Positions 1-5,824 of a stretch of 11,414 nt of DNA are shown one piece after another. Position numbers and translations under genes: made by a program. The stretch lies in NCBI GenBank assembly GCA_964480565.1, contig CAYZSU010000069.1, positions 1 through 11,414 on the forward strand. The letters are read 5' to 3'. The notes beneath the pieces are model-generated. The model was given only the letters and a program-made list of their open reading frames with translations, searched no databases and was not told the origin of the DNA. The stretch is from CAYZSU01 sp964480565 (lineage in GTDB: Bacteria > UBA10199 > 2-02-FULL-44-16 > JAAZCA01). The first letter of the stretch is position 1, and each line of letters opens with the position of its first letter.

Positions 1-23
1 CCGGCTCTTAAGGCCGGAATGAC
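1..23. repeat. REP-like palindrome, left part cut by the window edge
   Basis: CCGGC at 1-5 pairs with GCCGG at 13-17 around a 7-base loop, followed by AATGACA. The right flank (GCCGGAATGAC) resembles the arm of the short GTCATTCCGGC...GCCGGAATGAC palindromes that are scattered between genes in many proteobacteria. If so, the missing left flank should read roughly TGTCATT. It could instead be the terminator of a gene outside the window. The sequence shows only the 5-bp stem; the repeat-family assignment is inference. Confidence 0.4.
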
Positions 24-36
24 ACCTCTAAAACCT

Positions 37-48
37 ATATAATTATAT
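37..48. other. AT-only 12-bp palindrome in the gene-free left edge
   Basis: ATATAATTATAT is a perfect palindrome and contains TATAAT on both strands. No acceptable -35 hexamer lies 16-18 bases away on either strand, so I do not call a promoter. Apart from this palindrome and the hairpins at 1-17 and 105-125, I see nothing in 1-135. Confidence 0.3.
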
Positions 49-104
49 TTGTGACCAATCTTTAGGCATAAGAGTCTGTAACCGGTTTGAATTTGGCGTT
101 CCAA

Positions 105-125
105 CACAGAAGATAGGCTTCTGTG
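105..125 (-). terminator. Stem-loop after the minus-strand gene, candidate terminator
   Basis: CACAGAAG (105-112) and CTTCTGTG (118-125) form a perfect 8-bp stem with a 5-base loop. It begins 10 bases past the stop codon of the minus-strand gene at 136-537, where a transcription terminator would be expected. On the minus strand the stem is followed by TTGGAACGCC, not a U-run, so it is not a textbook intrinsic terminator. It may act as an RNA 3'-end stabiliser or a Rho-linked structure. A weak second hairpin (TTGG/CCAA, 93-104) lies directly beyond it. Confidence 0.45.
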
Positions 126-135
126 GACACTTCCT

Positions 136-537
136 TTATGCACGTGATTTTTGACGCTGCTTGAGCTTTGCTTTTGCAATTGTATCCGGATTGGATAATG
201 ACTTGGTACTGGCGACTTTGTCTAAAAAACCCAATAATGCATTGTCAGAGGGGGCATTCCCAGCTGATTTGGCCCTGGCTTTGCCAGCCATGCCATGTTC
301 AATGCCGTCAAGTGATTTAGGCTTATGCGGGGTGCGTGAAAAACGGGACAATCCTTTTCTGGCCTCGCGTTTGGCGATGAGGTCGCGATGCTTACGATCA
401 TTACATTGAGTTTGCTTATAAGAATCCGTTTTTTGGGATGCACTATCACTTGAATGCGTACTATTTCTGCGTTCACCATAGGTTTGACCAACAGAATGAG
501 TATTTTGAGCACGACGTGTGGATCTGACAATTGCCAT
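136..537 (-). CDS. Small, highly basic hypothetical protein (133 aa)
   Basis: I do not recognise this protein. The ATG at 535-537 is chosen over an in-frame ATG at 607-609 because an AGGAGG ribosome binding site (543-548) sits five bases before it; the longer start has no such site. The product has 29 Lys/Arg against 11 Asp/Glu, one Cys (C45), no hydrophobic segment and no signal peptide. It is rich in Ser, Thr, Gln and Asn in its first 45 residues. Basic clusters lie at residues 48-74 and again at the C-terminal end (AKAKLKQRQKSRA). A charged, probably disordered protein of this kind would fit nucleic-acid binding, but that is inference from composition alone. It is transcribed away from the main cluster and is followed by a stem-loop at 105-125. 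Plus-strand frames across it lack a comparable ribosome binding site. Confidence 0.6.
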   Translation of the reverse strand: MAIVRSTRRAQNTHSVGQTYGERRNSTHSSDSASQKTDSYKQTQCNDRKHRDLIAKREARKGLSRFSRTPHKPKSLDGIEHGMAGKARAKSAGNAPSDNALLGFLDKVASTKSLSNPDTIAKAKLKQRQKSRA

Positions 538-542
538 AATGC

Positions 543-548
543 CTCCTG
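543..548 (-). promoter_or_regulatory. Strong ribosome binding site fixing the start of the basic protein
   Basis: The plus strand reads CCTCCT, giving AGGAGG on the minus strand with a five-base spacer (CATT plus one base) to the ATG at 537. It is a near-perfect anti-SD match and the best evidence that the minus-strand frame is translated and begins here, not 24 codons upstream. Confidence 0.7.
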
Positions 549-687
549 TTCGATATAGTAATGCAATTTGTTTGCCAATATCCTGGCCCTGTAACATACT
601 GATTTTCAATGAAAAATTATTTTCTGATGACGGCGTGGGTTGACTGGGGAGGGAAAGCTATAAAAAAGTGGGGACTTTTGTCACGTA

Positions 688-715
688 TTGTCTGAACTGC
701 CCCATATCTTATTAT
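688..715 (+). promoter_or_regulatory. Candidate sigma-70-type promoter for the three-gene cluster
   Basis: TTGTCT (688-693, 4 of 6 to TTGACA) is followed by a 16-base spacer and TATTAT (710-715, 5 of 6 to TATAAT). Transcription would start near 722, leaving a leader of about 174 bases before the ATG at 896, with the 849-877 hairpin inside that leader. A second possible pair, TTGACT at 640-645 with TATAAA at 659-664, has a 13-base spacer and is less likely. In AT-rich DNA such matches also arise by chance. Confidence 0.35.
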
Positions 716-848
716 CAGTGCCAGGCATTGTATCCATAAATTCCAAAATCTAGTTACTCAAACTGCCCGCAATCATTGATATTATGCGATTTTGCTTGAT
801 TTGAGGCGATAAACTGACTATGAGGCTAAAAAGCGTCAGATAATATCA

Positions 849-877
849 AGTGTTCGGCTTTCTGAACACTATTTTTT
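849..877 (+). terminator. Intrinsic terminator or attenuator hairpin in the leader of the cluster
   Basis: AGTGTTC (849-855) pairs with GAACACT (864-870). A G-U pair and a G-C pair extend the stem to 9 bp closed by a CTTT tetraloop, and ATTTTTT follows at once (871-877). This is the form of a Rho-independent terminator on the plus strand. It ends only 18 bases before the ATG at 896, and I see no confident plus-strand gene upstream. It therefore either ends a small transcript from the intergenic region or attenuates transcription into the cluster. The gene's ribosome binding site (883-888) lies just beyond the U-tract. Confidence 0.6.
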
Positions 878-895
878 AAATAAAGGGGCTAACTT

Positions 896-2554
896 ATGGG
901 AACACCCGAATTAATCAATTGTAATGGCCGCGCATATAAGACTTTTTGTGAAATACCTGGAAATGATAAGGATGTAATGGCCAAAAAAGCCATGTGTACG
1001 CTTTTGGGGCAGCGAAAAGATACTCCTAACAAGAAATGTACGTCAGAATCCACGGTTCATGGACGCCATAAAGGCAATAATCAAGTTTTTGATGCATTGT
1101 TTACGGATAAGTCGATGCGAGCCATTATGCATGCAGCATTACAAAAAAAATGGGCCCAAACCCCAGATGGATTTCAGCTAACAACATCAACTCCAAATAG
1201 GGGCTATGTAGCATTAATTAATAAATACATTCAAAAAATTGGCAAAAAGTCAAATATGTCCTTAGCATCACTGGCAGTCGGATATACAGAGATTAGCCAT
1301 GCCAAACGTTTGGATATACCACTATTTGAGATAAAAAATGGTGATCGCAACCCACGCACAGTAAATTCAATTATAGCGGATATAAAGAAAAAATGGAAAC
1401 AGGCGAAATCATCAGAGCATGTGCTTATTGTATTTTGTTTAATGGATGATCGGCAATTTGAAAAACTACCTGAGTTGATGAAACAAATCGGCACGCTCAA
1501 AGCTACGTATAAGAATACGGCATTATCCATACTCATCAATAGCAATGAGGACAAGCTGGCATTAAAGACTATTACCATGGGTGAGGCTGCTTTTTCCAAG
1601 AGTCGAACGCGAACGGAATATGCAGAAAGTTTTTCAGTGGGAAGGAAGAGTGCATCGTTGATGCGCTTAGATAAGGGTTCCCAAAAGTTCATCAATGCGG
1701 CACGGCGAGTCAATGGGGCGCTAGTAAATCAAACGATTTCAGTAAATGTCGGGCGAAACACACCGAAAGCAATTTATCGGGCTGTGGTGAAGCAATTGCC
1801 GAAAAATAAACAATCGGCATTTGCAAAAACATATAAGATAAAGCTGACAAACATTCCAGATGGTTGGAATTTTCAAAAGGTTCAGGATCATTTGCGTGTT
1901 TCATTATTTTACTATTATCCGATTGCAGGTTTGCAATTTGAAGCGCATATTCAACCTAAAAAAATCGAGCGAATGGAACTTTCCGCAGAATACGTATTCA
2001 TCAAGCAGCATGAAAATATGGCCAATGACGGTCAAACAAATATTACATTGAAATTATTGAATGACACAGGTTTGGGCACAATAGGTATTGCCAATACAGC
2101 CTTACAATGTATGGAAGGGATTTCCAGTGCGTGTGCCATGAACATGGCCTATGCTGGGTATTTACGGTTTTTGGGCATTGATGAAGGGACAAATGCATTT
2201 GATGTGTTTAATTTAGCCCCCTATTCCTTAGCACATTTATTGCCACATGGTGAGCATGCATCTGCATGGCGAAAGTCAACTGAAGGCGACTCAGTAAATA
2301 TCATTCAGCCGAGGCAGGGGCTACATTCACTTGCTACTTTTTTTGAGGATAAAAGTCATCAAAGTCATTCAAAGGTGATTAACGTAACCATGCCAAAAAA
2401 TGCCAGGGAGTCCTCTATAGTAGCGGGTTTTTTGAAAATAGGCAAAGCGATTGATGCACTTTACCGCCTCAATGAAATAGATGGTGAACCTGTACTGGTC
2501 GGTTCAGATATGATGCGCCCATTATTTGGAGAACTACTCATTCATATAAAATAA
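896..2554 (+). CDS. Orphan hypothetical protein, 552 aa, first gene of the cluster
   Basis: I do not recognise a family. The ATG is the first start after an in-frame TAA (890-892) and has AAGGGG at 883-888 with a seven-base spacer. There is no signal peptide and no clear membrane segment, so the protein is probably cytoplasmic unless exported by a dedicated secretion system. The first 50 residues carry four Cys (C9, C18, C34, C48) in a basic context. Residues about 175-220 read as a hydrophobic strand (HVLIVFCLMDD), an amphipathic helix and a second strand (SILINSNED). That suggests an alpha/beta nucleotide- or sugar-binding fold, but no DxD, Walker or other catalytic signature supports an enzyme call. 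The C-terminal third is mixed, with a small-residue-rich stretch around CMEGISSACAMNMAYAGY. It ends 25 bases before the next gene and is probably co-transcribed with it. It could be a secreted effector or an accessory protein for the two surface-type proteins downstream; both are guesses from position. Confidence 0.85.
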   Translation: MGTPELINCNGRAYKTFCEIPGNDKDVMAKKAMCTLLGQRKDTPNKKCTSESTVHGRHKGNNQVFDALFTDKSMRAIMHAALQKKWAQTPDGFQLTTSTPNRGYVALINKYIQKIGKKSNMSLASLAVGYTEISHAKRLDIPLFEIKNGDRNPRTVNSIIADIKKKWKQAKSSEHVLIVFCLMDDRQFEKLPELMKQIGTLKATYKNTALSILINSNEDKLALKTITMGEAAFSKSRTRTEYAESFSVGRKSASLMRLDKGSQKFINAARRVNGALVNQTISVNVGRNTPKAIYRAVVKQLPKNKQSAFAKTYKIKLTNIPDGWNFQKVQDHLRVSLFYYYPIAGLQFEAHIQPKKIERMELSAEYVFIKQHENMANDGQTNITLKLLNDTGLGTIGIANTALQCMEGISSACAMNMAYAGYLRFLGIDEGTNAFDVFNLAPYSLAHLLPHGEHASAWRKSTEGDSVNIIQPRQGLHSLATFFEDKSHQSHSKVINVTMPKNARESSIVAGFLKIGKAIDALYRLNEIDGEPVLVGSDMMRPLFGELLIHIK

Positions 2555-2567
2555 AAATATTGTTATC

Positions 2568-2580
2568 AAAGGAGCATATG
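2568..2580 (+). promoter_or_regulatory. Ribosome binding site selecting a GTG start over an overlapping ATG
   Basis: AAAGGAG (2568-2574) precedes the sequence CATATGTGA. The ATG at 2578-2580 is followed directly by TGA and is a dead start. The GTG at 2580-2582, using the same G, opens the 1051-codon frame with a five-base spacer. The upstream frame is closed by TAA at 2547-2549, so GTG is the only plausible start. Confidence 0.75.
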
Positions 2581-5500
2581 TGACTACCCCCAATCGCATT
2601 GCCATTTCACCACAGACATTACATGATTTATTGGGCATTGCACAAAAAAATCCCCGCAAAAAAACAGCAATAGATATCGAGCAATCCGCAGGTAATTTAG
2701 CGGCATGCAAAAGTGCATCGATTGATGATACAACCGTAACGCTATATTGCGATCAATTTGTACTGGCATCGTTTAAGGATGCGTCGAGGCTTAGCCATTT
2801 AGAGGGTCATCCAAATTTTGCATCGTTATTAAGGCAGTCAACACATTCAAGTCAACGTATGTCCAAATGTATTTCAAAATCATCATTAACAACACAAGAA
2901 AAAAAATGGATTACTCAGCAATACCCGATGCGCGATCTATCAACGTGTCATGATATTACAGTGATTGCCGATAAAAATAAATTGCGCCTATCCTGTGATA
3001 CGGGTAGTGCAATGAAAAAAGAATATTCATTGAAACAGGGCCTATCGCATCCGACGTTTTTTAATGCATATGTTCAGGATGCGGAGAAGGATATACCTTA
3101 CGCTAAATTAACTCAACGCGAACAACAATTATTGCAGGGAAAACATAAATCATCACAATTTATTGATCCTGCATTATGTGAAACGCTGTCCATCTCACGA
3201 TCAGAGGAGGATACATCTTCTGCATCCGTGTCTGTGTATTGCAAGTTGTCCAAAAGTGCGTCACAGCCAAGTGTGCCAATAGAGGTTTTATTGCCTGTCG
3301 AAGAAATGGATGATACTGATTTAATGGCATCCGATCCCATGGATATATTTAAGCCATTTGCAAAAACAACTCATGAGCTTCAAAAAACACCACAGCCACT
3401 CACCTATCATTCAGAATATCGGCATTTAATCGATGTATTATCGAATTCTAAAGGCTTGTCATTAAAAACGGATCCAAATTCCAATCAAACAAAGTTAACA
3501 GGTGATTTAGCGCCAATCGTATATTTTTTCAGGAATCCAATTAATGGACCACTTCAAAAAATAAGCGTTTATGGAAAAATGACTGATAAAAAAGTACTGT
3601 ATTATCGCCCATCCATGATGTTTCGCGAATTAAGTCATATGCCTTTGGAAGAAAATTACTTTCATGCCACGCGATTAGCAGACGCAAAAAAACAATTTGA
3701 AGGATCGCGTGCACTATATATTGGTGACTACACACACTTTAAAGGGGATGCAAAGGACGCATATCAAAAACGTCATGCAGCTTATTATGTGGGGCATATT
3801 ATTAAATTAATTGGAACGGAAAAAATGAATAAATTGCGCGATATTGCAAAGGAAGAAAAAGGGATTACGCAGAGCGCTAATAAATCAACACTATATTTAG
3901 AAATAGATCGTGTGTTAAATAAAATAGAAGCGGATTTAGGCTATGGTGTTTTTCCTATCTCGCATAACGACCAACCCATCCGACAACGAATGATTGAACT
4001 GCTTCAGTGGATTGTCATGCCATATGCGGATCAACGGCTATATCATCTTGACTCACTTGCAGATCATATTATCGATGGAAACGCGCATGAAAATGGTTTG
4101 GGTGTTGATGTAGTCACATATAAGGGGTTGAAAGACGATAATGAGAAGTTGTGGGGCCTTGGCGAGAAATTAACTCGCAAAGTGCAAAGCCTATTTAAAG
4201 GCGATGCGTCCGCGGATTACTTAAGGCGTAATTTCCCTGCATCAGATATCAATAGCTATATGCATATTATGTTTAATCGATGGTTGATGGAAGGTAATTT
4301 TAATTTTAAATTGGAGCCCAATGTTAATCTCGCAAAATACGCGGAGATTGCCGCTCTTTTGCGACTGGGAAAAGAAAAAAATGCATTAACCGTGGATGAC
4401 ACATTTGAAATTGCACTGTCAGTAAAAATTGCTGAAAAAAATCATTTAAAACGAGCAGGCCGACTGCAAACAGCCAAAACCACATGGTATAAGGATGCGT
4501 GGACGAGTATATTGATGCGATGCAATGAATTGTCTTTACCGAAAGATGAGTCATTTGCTGATTTTATGGGTGATCCAAAAGGTCCATCACCCAACAGTGT
4601 CTTAGGTCAATTGCTTACATCCCTGAAAAACGAGGATAGTGATAGAGACTCGCTGACATATCAGGAAATTGTGTGGTTTACATATAAATTATTTGAAAAA
4701 GCAGGGTATAATCGAATGAGTAAATCAACCGCATTTAATAGAGGGGCGGCAAATGATTTGCCTGTGTCTTTTATTTTCAATGCAATTGCTGATTTTAAAA
4801 GCGAGTACTTAAAAGACTCTGATAAATTATCATTAGAAGGAATCGCGCAATTAGCGAGCCAAGGCACACAGGATAAACGAATTTATTTTGAAAACCAACT
4901 TAAAGAATTGGCACCCAATATGCCCGATCCGGTATGGGCAGCTCTATTTAAATATGGAAAATTGGAATCAAATGTCGATCGTCACATGTTGGTTATTCCT
5001 GCCAATAAAATGGGTGATATTACACGAATATTAAATGAGCATAAAAATGATGATTCTGTTCAACGCTTGGCTGAAGCATTGATTTTAGGGTCACCCAATG
5101 GATGGACAGATGGCGATGGATTGAGCCAGGATATTTTGGGCTATTTTATTCGTACTGAAGATTTCAATTCTGCATCAAAATTAAGTCAGGTATTTTCTTT
5201 GAAAGACGGGGAGTCAATCGATGATCCATTTGCTAAAAGACAAGGTCATTTGCCATGGACATTTTACCTTGGCGGGTCAATTGTCAGTGGTGCAGGTCTT
5301 GCCGCAGGCTTGGGCGACAGTGAGTTTTCATCATTGGATATAGGTGTATCTGGCATTGGTATTGCCTTGCTTGCAGGCGGGCTTGTATTTGATTTAACAG
5401 ATACAGAAACAACGGGTAGTGCATTTTGGGATACGAGTTTAGATATTGGTATTGGCAGTCTGGCTCTGGGTTCTATTGCATATGCAGCGACTGAAATAGC

Positions 5501-5735
5501 TGGCAACGATAGTCAAGGGAGTGCGTCTCCCAATGTGCCTGCGGATCGCGATAATGATGGTGTGCCAGATAGCAAGGATAATTGCCCGGATATTTCAAAC
5601 CCCAATCAAGTTGATAATGACGGCGATGGCCTTGGAACTGCATGCGATATAACGCCAATGATCACAAATCCAGAAACTGGTAATCCCAATGATGGCATTG
5701 GTACACCAGGTGAGGTCGTGGAGTTTCCCGATTGA
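2580..5735 (+). CDS. Large hypothetical protein: N-terminal Cys-pair repeats, helical core, Gly-rich hydrophobic segments, TSP3 tail (1051 aa)
   Basis: The start is GTG. No N-terminal signal peptide or lipobox is visible. Residues about 8-230 hold three degenerate repeats of 77-80 residues, each with a Cys pair (C43/C57, C123/C139, C200/C221). Residues about 230-890 are mostly predicted helical and unlike any family I know; no HExxH, GxSxG, Walker or similar catalytic motif was found. Residues about 893-913, 921-939 and 954-974 are three Gly/Ala-rich hydrophobic segments (for example IGVSGIGIALLAGGLVF) that could span a membrane or form a hydrophobic hairpin. Residues 989-1023 form a TSP3-type Ca2+-binding repeat (DRDNDGVPDSKDNCPD, then DNDGDGLGTACD; C1002 and C1022), followed by a 28-residue Pro/Gly/Asn-rich tail. 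TSP3 repeats are normally extracellular, so export by an unrecognised route is likely. It lies 25 bases after the previous gene and 89 before a giant lipoprotein, which suggests a surface-complex partner. Function unknown. Confidence 0.92.
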   Translation: MTTPNRIAISPQTLHDLLGIAQKNPRKKTAIDIEQSAGNLAACKSASIDDTTVTLYCDQFVLASFKDASRLSHLEGHPNFASLLRQSTHSSQRMSKCISKSSLTTQEKKWITQQYPMRDLSTCHDITVIADKNKLRLSCDTGSAMKKEYSLKQGLSHPTFFNAYVQDAEKDIPYAKLTQREQQLLQGKHKSSQFIDPALCETLSISRSEEDTSSASVSVYCKLSKSASQPSVPIEVLLPVEEMDDTDLMASDPMDIFKPFAKTTHELQKTPQPLTYHSEYRHLIDVLSNSKGLSLKTDPNSNQTKLTGDLAPIVYFFRNPINGPLQKISVYGKMTDKKVLYYRPSMMFRELSHMPLEENYFHATRLADAKKQFEGSRALYIGDYTHFKGDAKDAYQKRHAAYYVGHIIKLIGTEKMNKLRDIAKEEKGITQSANKSTLYLEIDRVLNKIEADLGYGVFPISHNDQPIRQRMIELLQWIVMPYADQRLYHLDSLADHIIDGNAHENGLGVDVVTYKGLKDDNEKLWGLGEKLTRKVQSLFKGDASADYLRRNFPASDINSYMHIMFNRWLMEGNFNFKLEPNVNLAKYAEIAALLRLGKEKNALTVDDTFEIALSVKIAEKNHLKRAGRLQTAKTTWYKDAWTSILMRCNELSLPKDESFADFMGDPKGPSPNSVLGQLLTSLKNEDSDRDSLTYQEIVWFTYKLFEKAGYNRMSKSTAFNRGAANDLPVSFIFNAIADFKSEYLKDSDKLSLEGIAQLASQGTQDKRIYFENQLKELAPNMPDPVWAALFKYGKLESNVDRHMLVIPANKMGDITRILNEHKNDDSVQRLAEALILGSPNGWTDGDGLSQDILGYFIRTEDFNSASKLSQVFSLKDGESIDDPFAKRQGHLPWTFYLGGSIVSGAGLAAGLGDSEFSSLDIGVSGIGIALLAGGLVFDLTDTETTGSAFWDTSLDIGIGSLALGSIAYAATEIAGNDSQGSASPNVPADRDNDGVPDSKDNCPDISNPNQVDNDGDGLGTACDITPMITNPETGNPNDGIGTPGEVVEFPD
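2601..3269 (+). repeat. Three degenerate ~78-residue protein repeats with paired cysteines
   Basis: Each unit runs as a helix-like stretch (SPQTLHDLLGIAQ; LTTQEKKWITQQ; LTQREQQLLQG), then a short link ending in a Cys. Next come an I/V-rich strand, a charged turn, and a second strand ending in Cys (TVTLYCD; LRLSCD; VSVYCK). Units 1 and 2 finish with related LSH...HPNF and LSHPTFF stretches. First cysteines lie at residues 43, 123 and 200, so the period is 80 and 77. The third unit has a longer turn and lacks the LSHP element. Similarity is at protein level only, which implies old duplications. Confidence 0.55.
5256..5501 (+). other. Segment encoding Gly/Ala-rich hydrophobic helices near the C-terminus of the 1051-aa protein
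   Basis: Residues 893-974 include three stretches of about 19-21 residues with closely spaced small residues (GGSIVSGAGLAAGLG; IGVSGIGIALLAGGLVF; IGIGSLALGSIAYAATEIAG), separated by acidic linkers (GDSEFSSLD; DLTDTETTGSAFWD). Small-residue spacing of this kind favours tight packing of membrane helices. The hydrophobicity is moderate, so a soluble packed hairpin remains possible. An odd number of spans would put the helical N-terminal bulk and the TSP3 tail on opposite sides of a membrane. Confidence 0.5.
5544..5648 (+). other. Thrombospondin type 3 (TSP3) Ca2+-binding repeat region
   Basis: The encoded residues 989-1023 match the TSP3 pattern DxDNDGxxDxxDNCPxxxNPxQxDxDxDGxGxACD almost position for position. 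Acidic and Asn side chains at the DxDNDG and DNDGDG positions ligate calcium in this family, and the Cys pair (C1002/C1022) commonly forms disulfides. It is the most secure domain call in this gene. Confidence 0.88.
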
Positions 5736-5824
5736 TGATTAGTATATGATTCTGCGACATGAGCAGAGTTAAAACCATCGATAAAATTAAAAAATAATAA
5801 GTATTATTTCTTTATGAGGATATT
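5736..5824 (+). promoter_or_regulatory. Intergenic spacer before the giant lipoprotein, with a hairpin and an AT palindrome
   Basis: After the TGA stop, ATTCTGC (5749-5755) pairs with GCAGAGT (5763-5769) through one G-U pair around a 7-base loop. There is no U-tract, so it is a weak terminator at best. An 18-bp perfect palindrome, AAATAATA-AG-TATTATTT, lies at 5792-5809, a few bases before the ribosome binding site (TGAGGA, 5815-5820). I see no convincing promoter hexamers, so read-through from upstream genes is the default expectation. Confidence 0.4.

Larger units (their letters stand above)
538..895. other. Divergent intergenic region between the basic protein and the three-gene cluster
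   Basis: This 358-base stretch separates divergent genes and so should hold both promoters. It contains a candidate rightward promoter at 688-715 and an imperfect hairpin at 814-839 (CTGAC/GTCAG stacked on GCT/AGC). A U-tailed hairpin follows at 849-877. A 28-codon plus-strand frame at 609-695 is discussed in the findings. I could not identify a convincing minus-strand promoter for the basic protein. No tRNA or known riboswitch was recognised here. Confidence 0.5.

Noticed and set aside
161..409. Plus-strand 82-codon frame opposite the basic protein
   Set aside because: It has no ribosome binding site, while the opposite strand has AGGAGG at the right distance and a stem-loop after its stop.
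640..664. TTGACT with TATAAA as a promoter
   Set aside because: The spacer is only 13 bases, too short for a normal sigma-70 promoter.
695..768. Direct repeat AACTGCCC at 695-702 and 761-768 as an operator pair
   Set aside because: Eight matching bases without flanking similarity in a 360-base intergenic stretch can arise by chance.
1231..1713. Minus-strand 160-codon frame inside the 552-aa gene
   Set aside because: It lies wholly within a longer, well-initiated gene on the plus strand and its product is a low-plausibility hydrophobic/Ser-rich string.
2706..3000. Cyanovirin-N homology (CVNH) lectin domains in the 1051-aa protein
   Set aside because: The Cys spacing and hairpin are suggestive, but the conserved LN..I.N.dG segment after the second Cys is absent and a helix precedes each unit, so I do not call the family.
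5792..5809. Fur box reading of the AT palindrome
   Set aside because: The Fur pattern is a 7-1-7 palindrome around TGATAAT; this site is an even palindrome without the required G and C positions.
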